Assembly (NCBI GenBank): GCA_947626145.1
Contig: CANQRB010000015.1
Coordinates: 1 to 34,555 of the forward strand
From: an uncultured Clostridia bacterium
GTDB taxonomy: Bacteria; Bacillota; Clostridia; UMGS1883
Direction of reading: 5' to 3'
Length of the DNA stretch: 34,555 nucleotides
Under the pieces are notes generated by a model, which was not told where the DNA came from, searched no databases, and was given only the letters and a program-made list of their open reading frames with translations. A program made the position numbers and the translations under genes. Positions 24,120 to 30,921 of the stretch are shown piece by piece. Each line of letters begins with the position of its first letter. The first letter of the stretch is position 1.

Positions 24120-24986
24120 ATGAAATATTATTTTGGCGACAACAGAGAATACGGCGCGGGGGACATAAAAAAGGCCCTCGGCGCGCTGGCGGCCACAGGG
24201 GGCATCGAGCTGGAGTTAAGCGACGGCAGCGAGTACACGCCCTCCAAGCTCAACTCCATCATCGCCTCCGCCGTGTCCCATGGGGTGCTGACCGAAAGCA
24301 ACAGCTGTCTGCGGCTAGAAAAGAGCGGCGGCAGTTACTATATCAGCCCCGGAAGGGGAATTTTCGCCGACGGGGGCGTGGCCGAGGTGGAGGAGCGCAC
24401 CGAGGTGGACGTGCTCCCCGGCCAGTACCTGTACATAGCATATAACAGTATGCTGGACGATGTGTATTTCCTTGCCGATGCTCAGGAGCACAGCGACGGC
24501 GGCGACCTCCTGCTCATACCCATAGCCTATATAGAAAACGGCGGCGCGGTGACGGACAGGCGGGTTTTTGCCCGGGGCAGGATACCGGCCCTGCCCTCCG
24601 CCACATGGAACGTCCTTCGGGAAACGGAGTTCGTCATCGATGACAGCACCGTCACCCACGGCGACATTGGCGTCGGCGGCTATGTGGAGGCGCGCCACCC
24701 CATAGACGGGGAGATCAATTTCATGATGGTGGAGAGCCTCACCCGCATAGCCACCATGTCGCTGGAGGCCGACGGGCCGGTGTATCACACCGTGGCCGCG
24801 GGCGGGGGCGGCAACGAGGGCCGCTGGATGGACTTCATGAGCGTGGGCTATACCACCGGCCAGATTAAGGCCACCTATCTGGACAGCGGCCCCGGCTTTA
24901 TCAGCCTTCGGTACTATCTGCCCAGTAAGTATCCCGGCTCCCGGCGCTATGCTTATAAGGCCCTTGTGGGGATAAAGGTGAAATGA
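24120..24986 (+). CDS. Putative tail fibre/baseplate-associated protein
   Basis: 288 residues behind AGAAGGAGA. The N-terminus (YYFGDNREYGAGDIKKALGAL) and the middle (SYYISPGRGIFADGGVAEVEERTEVDVLPGQYLYIAYN, LLLIPIAYIENGGAVTDRRVFARG) resemble N-terminal attachment domains of phage baseplate or fibre proteins. The C-terminus looks like a small beta domain. The stop TGA lies in the first bases of repeat copy k. It is the last recognisable particle gene. Confidence 0.6.
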   Translation: MKYYFGDNREYGAGDIKKALGALAATGGIELELSDGSEYTPSKLNSIIASAVSHGVLTESNSCLRLEKSGGSYYISPGRGIFADGGVAEVEERTEVDVLPGQYLYIAYNSMLDDVYFLADAQEHSDGGDLLLIPIAYIENGGAVTDRRVFARGRIPALPSATWNVLRETEFVIDDSTVTHGDIGVGGYVEARHPIDGEINFMMVESLTRIATMSLEADGPVYHTVAAGGGGNEGRWMDFMSVGYTTGQIKATYLDSGPGFISLRYYLPSKYPGSRRYAYKALVGIKVK

Positions 24987-25085
24987 GGAATGAGGAATAA
25001 ATAATGCGGCAGTTACACACCATGGCAACGATGACAAGTTTATCGGTAGGTCGCGCCGATGTGCGGCGTTAGTGTGACCGTAAAA
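24981..25085. repeat. Intergenic repeat copy k (left half)
   Basis: The left end AAATGAGGAATGAGGAATAA starts in the stop codon of the preceding gene. GCGGCAGTTACA and a decayed GGTCGCGCCGATGTGCGGCG module follow. It runs straight into the toxin-antitoxin locus; the matching right half appears beyond it (copy l). Confidence 0.75.
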
Positions 25086-25108
25086 GTGAAATTTTAAATT
25101 AAAATCAC

Positions 25109-25137
25109 TTGACAAAGCAAAAAATACCGTGTATAAT
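25109..25137 (+). promoter_or_regulatory. Promoter of antitoxin-like RNA, locus 2
   Basis: A perfect consensus: TTGACA (25109-25114), a 17-bp spacer, TATAAT (25132-25137). Confidence 0.88.
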
Positions 25138-25143
25138 AAAAAC

Positions 25144-25229
25144 AGATAGAGGCAAGCCCGTAAAACGGTTAGCCGAGTGTATTAGTTAAAATAACTGCCA
25201 CACTTGACCATGGGGGCAGTTATTTTTTT
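25144..25229 (+). ncRNA. Antitoxin-like small RNA, locus 2
   Basis: An RNA of about 85 nt from a consensus promoter to a strong hairpin terminator, with no reading frame of note. Its 5' part carries a stem-loop (CCGT-AAA-ACGG inside GGC...GCC). Its 3' part is antisense to the end of the peptide gene 25220-25315. It is nearly identical at its 5' end to the RNA at 30308. Confidence 0.7.
25188..25229. terminator. Bidirectional terminator, locus 2
   Basis: A 12-bp stem (25188-25199 with 25215-25226), with T runs on both strands. It serves the small RNA (plus) and the toxin-like mRNA (minus); the toxin stop codon lies in the stem. Confidence 0.85.
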
Positions 25230-25315
25230 GTGGTGTAGTAAATGATGATCCAACACGCTATGTTTATGCCCCATGTTAATGCGAGCATAAAAAACAATGT
25301 GAACACATCAAGCAT
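25220..25315 (-). CDS. Hydrophobic 31-residue toxin-like peptide (type I TA), locus 2
   Basis: 31 residues starting at 25315, behind the strong GGGAGGTGG at about 25322-25331. A nearly continuous hydrophobic segment (residues 4-28, with two Trp) ends in Thr-Thr-Lys-Lys. That fits a single membrane-spanning toxin of the Fst/TxpA kind, although no specific family was identified. A convergent antisense RNA and shared terminator support type I toxin-antitoxin organisation. Unlike locus 1, no convincing promoter lies upstream: repeat copy l begins where it should be. It may be poorly expressed or silent. Confidence 0.65.
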   Translation of the reverse strand: MLDVFTLFFMLALTWGINIACWIIIYYTTKK

Positions 25316-25380
25316 CACAAACCACCTCCCTTCCATTGTTAAAATGAAAGTGTTGATGGCAGGCAACTAATGCTCTCACA

Positions 25381-25460
25381 TACGGAGTACAGGCTACATT
25401 TATGGTACACATACGCAAAACGCCGTAAATGTCCCGTCAGTATTCCTCATTCCTGATTTT
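25381..25460. repeat. Intergenic repeat copy l (right half)
   Basis: AAACGCCGTAAATGTCCCGT and the inverted end CAGTATTCCTCATTCCTGAT. With copy k on the other side it brackets toxin-antitoxin locus 2. Confidence 0.8.
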
Positions 25461-25463
25461 CCA

Positions 25464-25511
25464 CAAAAAAAGGTACGGCCGCGCAACCGCAGGGCGGGGC
25501 GCGACCGTACC
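25464..25511 (-). terminator. Terminator of apgM
   Basis: On the minus strand, GGTACGG(T)CGCG pairs with CGCG(G)CCGTACC and is followed by seven T residues. Confidence 0.85.
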
Positions 25512-25532
25512 GATATATCACGTTTTAAAAAT

Positions 25533-26732
25533 TCAAGAAAGAAATTCCCTCATCAGCTCATGTCCGACGGTGCGCACCTGTCCGTGTTTCTCGGCGCAGG
25601 CCTCGGAGTAAACGAAGCCGGTTTTATTATCCTCGCCCTTCCTGTACATAACGCAGGGAATACTCTCGCCGCTGTGGGTCTTGATGGACACGGGTGTGGG
25701 GTGGTCGGGCAGCACCATGAACTTATAGTCCTCGCCGCTCTCGTCCAGCCGGGCCTTTACATAGCCGATTATCTTTTCGTCTATGAGCTCAAGGCTGCGC
25801 TTCTTGCCCTCGGGATCACCCTGATGGCCGCACTCGTCCGGAGCCTCAAGGTGAATGTACACCAGATCGCAGCCCTCTTTCAGCAGAGCGTCGGCGGCGG
25901 CTTTGGCCTTGCCGTCGAAGTTGGTGCTCAGGGTGCCGGTGGCCCCCTCCACGTCGATGCTGCGCATACCGGCCAGAATGCCGATGCCCTTGATGAGATC
26001 GACGGCGCTGACCACGGCGCCCTTCACGCCGTAAAGCTCCTCGAAGCTTGACAGTGCGGGCTTTTTGCCCTCGCCCCATATCCAAAGGGAGGTGGCGGGA
26101 TTTTTGCCGGCGGCGATACGGGCCTTGTTCACCGGATGCTCGCGAAGTATCTTTTCGCTCTTTTTCATCAGGTCGAGAATGACCTCGTTGTCGGGCAGGT
26201 AGGGCCCGACCTTTTTGTCGGAAATGTCGTGAGGCGGAGTGAGCCTGAAGCTCTCCGGTGCATCGTCCCAGACGAAGAGGTGGCGGTAGCTGACGCCGGG
26301 ATAGAAGTGTATTCCGCCGCCGCCAAGCTCGGCCTCCACGGCACGCAGGAGCTGTGTGCTCTCGGCGGTGGTTATCTCGCCGGAGCTGTAGTCCACCATG
26401 GTTTTGTCGGCGTAGTCCGCCTCATCGCTGAGGGTGACGGTGTTGGCCCGAAAGGCCGTCTGGTTGGGCAGAAGCTCCACTCCGATGGAGGCGGCCTCCA
26501 GAGGGGAGCGGCCGGTGTAGTAGAGGTGAGGGTCGTAGCCCATGACCGAGAGATTGGCCACGTCGCTGCCGGGCTTCATGCCGGTGGGCACCGTCTGGAC
26601 AAAATACAGGCTGCCTTTGTCGGCGAAGCTGTCCATGTTGGGCGTATATGCGGCCTCGAGAGGGGTCTTGCCCCCAAGAGACTCCACGGGACGGTCCGCG
26701 CAGCCGTCCGCCAAAACTATTACGTATTTCAT
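25533..26732 (-). CDS. apgM: Cofactor-independent phosphoglycerate mutase, archaeal (ApgM) type
   Basis: 399 residues from the ATG at 26732, behind GGAAAGGATTGA; an upstream in-frame ATG has no such site. It interconverts 3- and 2-phosphoglycerate in glycolysis using two metal ions and a phosphoserine. Visible residues: Asp9 in VLADGCADRP, the nucleophile Ser62 in DVANLSVMGYDP, HLEAPDECGHQGD, and LPDHPTPVSIKTHSGE near the end. The group is the archaeal-type iPGM, also common in Clostridia, and related to phosphonopyruvate decarboxylase-like mutases. It is transcribed alone, with its own promoter and terminator. Confidence 0.92.
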   Translation of the reverse strand: MKYVIVLADGCADRPVESLGGKTPLEAAYTPNMDSFADKGSLYFVQTVPTGMKPGSDVANLSVMGYDPHLYYTGRSPLEAASIGVELLPNQTAFRANTVTLSDEADYADKTMVDYSSGEITTAESTQLLRAVEAELGGGGIHFYPGVSYRHLFVWDDAPESFRLTPPHDISDKKVGPYLPDNEVILDLMKKSEKILREHPVNKARIAAGKNPATSLWIWGEGKKPALSSFEELYGVKGAVVSAVDLIKGIGILAGMRSIDVEGATGTLSTNFDGKAKAAADALLKEGCDLVYIHLEAPDECGHQGDPEGKKRSLELIDEKIIGYVKARLDESGEDYKFMVLPDHPTPVSIKTHSGESIPCVMYRKGEDNKTGFVYSEACAEKHGQVRTVGHELMREFLS

Positions 26733-26756
26733 GAAATCAATCCTTTCCTTCATAAT

Positions 26757-26785
26757 ATAATAACATTTCCCGAAAAAAATTGCAA
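26757..26785 (-). promoter_or_regulatory. Promoter of apgM
   Basis: On the minus strand: TTGCAA (26785-26780), a 17-bp spacer, TATTAT (26762-26757). Confidence 0.65.
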
Positions 26786-26843
26786 CCTCGCCGCATAAAT
26801 TTAACAAAAAACATTAAAAATAACAGGGATTAGGAGGATGGAT

Positions 26844-28157
26844 ATGAGCAAATTCAGACAGTACGGACAACACATAATACTTTCGCTGCTGCTGGCGGCG
26901 CTGACGGTTTTCGGCCTGTGGCAGTTCGGCCGGGCAAAGAAGCTGGAGTACGCCCAGGATATGATGTACCGCCAGATCTTTACGGAGTTCACCGGCTACG
27001 TCGACGACGTCCAAACCCAGCTGATGAAGAGCCGCCTTGTCGGCGATCCGGGGCGGCTGGTGGATCTGAGCGGCGAGCTTTACCGCAGCGCGGCGGCGGC
27101 CAAGGCCAGCCTCTGTTCCCTGCCGCTGGGCGATGTGTCGGTGGCGCGGACGGCGGAGTTCCTGTCCCAGGTGGGGGATTACGCCCACAGCGTTTCCATG
27201 CGGGTGCTGAGGGGCGGCGAAATGACCGACGCCGAGCTGGACACCATCGCCCGGCTCGGCAAATACGCCCAAGGGCTGCAATCCGGCCTTGACGGGCTGC
27301 TGACGGAGATGAACAACGGCAATCTCAGCCTCAGCCGCGAAAACGCCCGCAGGCTGAACGGCGGAGCCACGGCTCTGGCGGGGAGCATGGCCGATTTGGA
27401 GGAGGAAATACACGACTATCCTTCGCTGGTCTACGACGGGCCCTTTTCCCAGCACGTAATGAATAAGAGTCCGGTCTGGCTGGAGGGCAGGGCCGACGTG
27501 AGCGAGGACGCCGCCCTGGAGACGGCACGGGGCTTTATAGGCCCGGAGGCCCGGCTCACCGGCGTCGGCGAAGGAAAGATACCCTCGTATTACTTTGAGA
27601 ACGGCTCCTGTCGGCTTGAACTGTCCAGAGCCGGGGGCTGTCCGCTGTGGCTGCTGAACGACAGGCCCGTGGACACCGCCGCCCTCAGCCTTGAGGAGGC
27701 CAGGCAGTACGCCGCCGACTTTTTGCGGAGGAACGGCTACTATGACATGACCGAGAGCTATTATGACCTCAAGAACGGCTGCGCCGTGCTGAACTACGCA
27801 TGGACCCAAAACGGCTACACCGTCTATCCCGATCTCGTGAAGGTAAAGGTGGCCCTTGACACCGGCGAAGTGGTGGGCTTTGAGGGCCGTGGCTATGTGA
27901 TGAACCACCGGGCACGGGACATCCCCGAGCCGAAAATAACCCCCGAGGAGGCGGCGAAGATGGTGAGCCGGGGCGCCCCCATCGAGAGCACGTCCTACGC
28001 AGTAATTCCCCTTGACGGCGGCGGAGAGGCCTTCTGCTACCAGCTTCGGGGCAGTCTGGACGGAAAGAATTTCCTCATTTATATAAATACCCAGACCGGA
28101 GCCGAGGAGGACGTGATGATCCTGCTGGAGAGCGACACGGGTGTGCTGGCCGTGTAG
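26844..28157 (+). CDS. ypeB: Germination protein YpeB
   Basis: 437 residues. The ATG at 26844 is six bases from GGAGG; the ATG at 26838 touches the GGAGG and is too close. An N-terminal membrane anchor (about 10-26) is followed by helical repeats and C-terminal PepSY-like domains (LSLEEARQYAADFLRRNGY, VALDTGEVVGFEG, ITPEEAAKMV). YpeB stabilises the cortex-lytic enzyme SleB in the spore. The sleB gene usually sits next to it but is not in this window. The downstream neighbours are other sporulation genes. Confidence 0.9.
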   Translation: MSKFRQYGQHIILSLLLAALTVFGLWQFGRAKKLEYAQDMMYRQIFTEFTGYVDDVQTQLMKSRLVGDPGRLVDLSGELYRSAAAAKASLCSLPLGDVSVARTAEFLSQVGDYAHSVSMRVLRGGEMTDAELDTIARLGKYAQGLQSGLDGLLTEMNNGNLSLSRENARRLNGGATALAGSMADLEEEIHDYPSLVYDGPFSQHVMNKSPVWLEGRADVSEDAALETARGFIGPEARLTGVGEGKIPSYYFENGSCRLELSRAGGCPLWLLNDRPVDTAALSLEEARQYAADFLRRNGYYDMTESYYDLKNGCAVLNYAWTQNGYTVYPDLVKVKVALDTGEVVGFEGRGYVMNHRARDIPEPKITPEEAAKMVSRGAPIESTSYAVIPLDGGGEAFCYQLRGSLDGKNFLIYINTQTGAEEDVMILLESDTGVLAV

Positions 28158-28160
28158 CTT

Positions 28161-28484
28161 TGAGTGAGGAGTGGGGAATGTTGGGAAATGAGGAATTAGG
28201 AGTGAGAAATTAGGAATACTGACGGGGCAGCTACGGCGTTTTGCGTATGTGTACTGTAAATGTGACCTTGTTTTGTCGTGACTGTACCGTAAACGTAACC
28301 TTGATATCGTAGGGGCGACCATCGGTCGTCCGCCATCAAACGTTTATGGCGGCAACAGTGAATGAAATTACAAATCAAATTTCACTGTGCCGTCTTGCGG
28401 CAGCAACGACAAATAAAGTAGCCGTCCCGCCGGTATTCCTCACTCCTCATTCCTCATTCCTAATTTTCCAGTATTCCTAATTTA
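28161..28484. repeat. Intergenic repeat copy m (full length)
   Basis: Left ends from 28161 (degenerate) and 28185; then GACGGGGCAGCTACGGCG, the hairpin module GGCGACC-ATC-GGTCGTC at about 28313-28330, CAAACGTTTATGGCGGCAAC, and right inverted ends to 28484 (one extra partial unit). Confidence 0.92.
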
Positions 28485-28544
28485 CAACCCCCTTCTGCGC
28501 ATATGGCGAAGCGGCATCGGCGTCAGCAGAACGGGAGAGATGTA

Positions 28545-28571
28545 ATATTCCCCACCCCCGAGGCATATAAT
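28545..28571 (+). promoter_or_regulatory. Candidate sigma-E promoter of yabP-yabQ
   Basis: ATATT (28545-28549), a 14-bp gap, and CATATAAT (28564-28571). It matches the sigma-E pattern ATA-N16-CATACANT in all but one base of the -10 box. yabP and yabQ are mother-cell genes in Bacillus, which fits. Confidence 0.6.
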
Positions 28572-28601
28572 ATTATGGCTGATGGCTGAGGGGGTGTTTT
28601 T

Positions 28602-28856
28602 GTGTCCGAATACGGAAATCTAATACTCGAGAACAGGGAGAAGCTCTGCATTTCGGCGGTGAGCGACGTGGAGAGCTACGACGACCGGAAGATCGTACTC
28701 AGGATAGGCGATGAGCGGCTGACCGTGACCGGCAGCGGTCTCCGGCTCAGTCAGGTGAATGTGGAGGACGGAGAGGCAACCGTGGAGGGCTCCATTGACG
28801 GCTGCGTCTATTCCCGGCCGGCCAAGGGCTCCTTCTGGGGACGGCTGACCAAATGA
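28602..28856 (+). CDS. yabP: Sporulation protein YabP
   Basis: 84 residues, starting with GTG at 28602 after GGGGGTG. The pattern LILENREKLCISAVSDVESYDDRKIVLRIGDERLTVTGSGL, ending in GSFWGRL, is the YabP/YqfC family of spore-coat and cortex assembly proteins. It overlaps yabQ by four bases (ATGA). The order yabP-yabQ-divIC-yabR matches Bacillus. Confidence 0.93.
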   Translation: MSEYGNLILENREKLCISAVSDVESYDDRKIVLRIGDERLTVTGSGLRLSQVNVEDGEATVEGSIDGCVYSRPAKGSFWGRLTK

Positions 28857-29338
28857 CGGTGTCCGCCGCCGTCCAGCTCATGGCCCTGCTGAGAGGGCTG
28901 CTTACCGGAGGGGCCTGCGGCGCTCTGGCCGCCGTTATGAACGCCGTCCGGGAACGGCTCCGCATGGGCCGGGGCCTGTCGATGGTCTGGGATCTGCTGT
29001 TCTGGCTCCTCTGCGGGCTGACCGTGGTCTTGGTGGACCTGCGGATGGGCGGGGAACCGTTCCGCGGCCCGCAGCTCATCGCGGCGGTCTGCGGCCTTGT
29101 GCTGTACCTGCTGACACTGGGGCGCCTTACCGAACGGCTGACCGGCCTTGTGATGACCGGCATCAGGTTCGCCCTCTCGCCGGTGTTTTTTCTGGGCCGG
29201 GGACTCAGGCTCTACCTTGGCGCGTGGGCGGAAAAGGCCCGCTCCCTTTTTTTGCTCGGCCGCCGCAGACTCCGCCGCCGCTCCTCCGCCGACAGAGTCC
29301 GAAAAAAAATCCGAAAAAATTACAAAAAAATGCTTTAA
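28853..29338 (+). CDS. yabQ: Spore cortex biosynthesis protein YabQ
   Basis: 161 residues, starting in the ATGA overlap with yabP. Four hydrophobic segments (about 5-27, 45-62, 70-90, 98-115) and a strongly basic C-terminus (RRRLRRRSSADRVRKKIRKN). YabQ is a membrane protein of the outer forespore membrane needed for cortex formation. Confidence 0.9.
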   Translation: MTVSAAVQLMALLRGLLTGGACGALAAVMNAVRERLRMGRGLSMVWDLLFWLLCGLTVVLVDLRMGGEPFRGPQLIAAVCGLVLYLLTLGRLTERLTGLVMTGIRFALSPVFFLGRGLRLYLGAWAEKARSLFLLGRRRLRRRSSADRVRKKIRKNYKKML

Positions 29339-29343
29339 AACCC

Positions 29344-29372
29344 TTTACAAAACAAAAAATTTGTTATATACT
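29344..29372 (+). promoter_or_regulatory. Sigma-A promoter of divIC
   Basis: TTTACA (29344-29349), a 17-bp spacer, TATACT (29367-29372). It lets divIC be made in growing cells independently of the sporulation genes upstream. Confidence 0.75.
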
Positions 29373-29465
29373 ATTAGTTGAGCAAATTATTTGCTCTTGT
29401 CGGCGACCGTAAAATTACGGCCGGCGGACACGAGGAACAGGCATTCGGCTTTGGGAGTGATACCG

Positions 29466-29762
29466 ATGAGACTTTTCGGCAGACACATATCGAAAAAGCG
29501 TTTCCGCGGTCTTTTGGTCGCGGGCTTTACGGGTGTGTTTGTTTCGGTCTTTATATTTATGGTATGCAGCACCTGGATACATATTCTCCGTGTGCGCCGC
29601 GACATCAGCGAGTGCAACGAGGCAATCGCGCAGAAGAAAAGCGAGCTCAGTCAGCTTGAACAGAAAAAAGCCTACTACGAAAGCGACGAGTTTTTTGAGG
29701 ACGCTGTCCGAAACGGCGGCTACGTGGACGAGGATGAAACGGTTTTTGTTGTAACAAACTGA
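29466..29762 (+). CDS. divIC: Septum formation initiator DivIC/FtsB family
   Basis: 98 residues from the ATG at 29466, behind GGGAGTGAT. A basic N-terminus (RLFGRHISKKRFRG), one membrane span (about 18-38), then a coiled coil (RDISECNEAIAQKKSELSQLEQKK) and a short acidic end. It works with FtsL and DivIB in the division septum. Position after yabQ and before an S1-domain gene is the conserved arrangement. Confidence 0.9.
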   Translation: MRLFGRHISKKRFRGLLVAGFTGVFVSVFIFMVCSTWIHILRVRRDISECNEAIAQKKSELSQLEQKKAYYESDEFFEDAVRNGGYVDEDETVFVVTN

Positions 29763-29800
29763 ATCGCTAATTTACATTTTGAAAGGGGTCTCATACCTTT

Positions 29801-30211
29801 ATGGCTCTGGAAGTTGGAAGCATTGTGGAAGGCAAGGTCTCGGGCATAACGGGATTTGGCGCGTTTGTGGATCTGCCCGAGAAAAAAACGGGATTGGTAC
29901 ATATCTCCGAGATAGCCCGCGACTATGTGAAGGATGTGCATGACCATCTCACCGTGGGACAGACCGTCAGGGTGAAGATACTGACCATGGAGCCCAACGG
30001 CAAGATAAGTCTGTCCATAAAGAAGGCCGTCGAGCCCAAGCCCAGGAGCGCGCCGTTTTCCGGCCGCCCGGCCGAGGTGACCTTTCCCGCTTCCTCCGGC
30101 GGCGCCGAGCTGTCCTTCGAGGACAAGATGGCGAAGTTCAAGCAGACCAGCGACGAGCGTATGCTGGACATCAAGCGTAATGTTGAGTCCAGACGCGGAA
30201 GGAGAAAATAG
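29801..30211 (+). CDS. yabR: S1-domain RNA-binding protein (YabR-like)
   Basis: 136 residues behind AAAGGGG. Residues of about 3-72 are one S1 RNA-binding domain (EVGSIVEGKVSGITGFGAFVDLP, GLVHISEIA, VKDVHDHLTVGQTVRVKIL, ISLSIKKA). A low-complexity linker and a basic tail (RGRRK) follow. It belongs to the YabR/general stress protein 13 group. It sits next to divIC as in Bacillus. Confidence 0.92.
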   Translation: MALEVGSIVEGKVSGITGFGAFVDLPEKKTGLVHISEIARDYVKDVHDHLTVGQTVRVKILTMEPNGKISLSIKKAVEPKPRSAPFSGRPAEVTFPASSGGAELSFEDKMAKFKQTSDERMLDIKRNVESRRGRRK

Positions 30212-30272
30212 AATAAACTGCTGCAGTGCGGCGTTATTGTGACGTAAATGTGGAATTTTCAATTAAAATCAC

Positions 30273-30301
30273 TTGACAAAGCAAAAATAATCGTGTATAA
30301 T
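30273..30301 (+). promoter_or_regulatory. Promoter of antitoxin-like RNA, locus 1
   Basis: A perfect consensus: TTGACA (30273-30278), a 17-bp spacer, TATAAT (30296-30301). Confidence 0.9.
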
Positions 30302-30307
30302 AAGAAT

Positions 30308-30399
30308 AGATAGAGGCAAGCCCGTAAAACGGTTAGCCAAAGGGTTTATCAGTTATAAAAATAACTGCCCATTTTAGCTACGGGGGCAGTTATTTTTTT
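30308..30399 (+). ncRNA. Antitoxin-like small RNA, locus 1
   Basis: A predicted RNA of about 90 nt, from a consensus promoter to a strong terminator, with no credible reading frame. Its 5' end reads GAGGCAAGCCCGTAAAACGG and continues TTAGCC, a small stem-loop. The 3' part is antisense to the end of the toxin-like mRNA. The toxin-like mRNA, on the other strand, starts with a similar GCAAG...ACGGTTAGCC, so the two RNAs share a 5' motif. Confidence 0.72.
30357..30399. terminator. Bidirectional terminator, locus 1
   Basis: A 14-bp perfect stem (30357-30370 with 30384-30397) flanked by T runs on both strands. It ends both convergent RNAs; the toxin stop codon (30390-30392) lies inside the stem. 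Confidence 0.88.
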
Positions 30400-30461
30400 A
30401 TGATGATAATGATACAGAGGATTAATATTAAAACTAATACTAAAAATTCCTTCTCAGTCAT
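30390..30461 (-). CDS. Hydrophobic 23-residue toxin-like peptide (type I TA), locus 1
   Basis: 23 residues: Met-Thr-Glu-Lys-Glu, then about 16 almost purely aliphatic residues (Leu, Val, Ile, one Cys), ending Lys-Lys. A strong GGGAGGTGG lies nine bases before the ATG, and a clean promoter is upstream (30541-30569). A tiny single-span membrane peptide, a convergent small RNA and a common terminator are the layout of type I toxin-antitoxin pairs such as Fst/par or SprA/SprF. I do not recognise the exact peptide family. Toxicity is inferred. Confidence 0.7.
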   Translation of the reverse strand: MTEKEFLVLVLILILCIIIIIKK

Positions 30462-30540
30462 CACAAACCACCTCCCTTCCATTATGTAATGAAAGTGCCG
30501 GTGGCTAACCGTCCCACTACTTGCGCTCTATCCGAAGGAT

Positions 30541-30569
30541 ATTATAACACATATTCCGACAAAATGCAA
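30541..30569 (-). promoter_or_regulatory. Promoter of toxin-like mRNA, locus 1
   Basis: On the minus strand: TTGCAT (30569-30564), a 17-bp spacer, TATAAT (30546-30541). It gives a leader of about 73 nt. Confidence 0.78.
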
Positions 30570-30582
30570 GATTATATATATA

Positions 30583-30842
30583 ATTTATTTGTCATTGTTG
30601 CCGTAAGGCAGCGCAGGAGAAATTAATTTATAATTTCGTTTATTATTGCTGTTATAAACGTTTGATGGCGGGCGGCCGATGGCCGCCCCTACGGAGTAAA
30701 GGTTACATTTATGGTTTTGACGCGCCGGGGTCGTCGCGCCCTACCATGGTATTTTGTCATTTTTAATTTATCGGCATACACGCAAACGCCGTATATGCCC
30801 CGTCAATATTCCTCACTCCTCATTCCTAATTCCTCATTTTTC
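30583..30842. repeat. Intergenic repeat copy n (right part)
   Basis: It contains TTATTTGTCATTGTTGCCGT, the hairpin module GGGCGGCC-GAT-GGCCGCCC at about 30669-30687, the inverted GGCGCGAC module (GCGCCGGGGTCGTCGCGCC, about 30722-30740), and the inverted right end to 30842. A short piece related to the family (GTGCGGCGTTATTGTGACGT, about 30226-30245) lies on the far side of toxin-antitoxin locus 1. Confidence 0.88.
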
Positions 30843-30883
30843 AATATTCCCCTAACAAACTCCCATTGCTGTAATTAAACAAG

Positions 30884-30913
30884 CCCCCTCGGTAATACAT
30901 TTTACCAAGGGGG
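30884..30913 (+). promoter_or_regulatory. Hairpin covering the ribosome-binding site of the carboxypeptidase gene
   Basis: CCCCCT-C-GGTAA (30884-30895) pairs with TTACC-A-AGGGGG (30902-30913): 11 pairs with one mismatch and a 6-base loop. The AGGGGG arm is the ribosome-binding site of the TTG start at 30922. It could limit translation or be a leftover terminator. Confidence 0.6.
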
Positions 30914-30921
30914 TATTTATT

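Noticed and set aside
11911-25085. Copies f and k as att sites of the phage cluster
   Set aside because: They are members of a family found throughout the window, not a unique direct repeat, and no integrase is present.
26732-26844. A sigma-G promoter before ypeB
   Set aside because: GCATA and CATTAAA occur, but the gap (14 bp) is too short for the sigma-G pattern.
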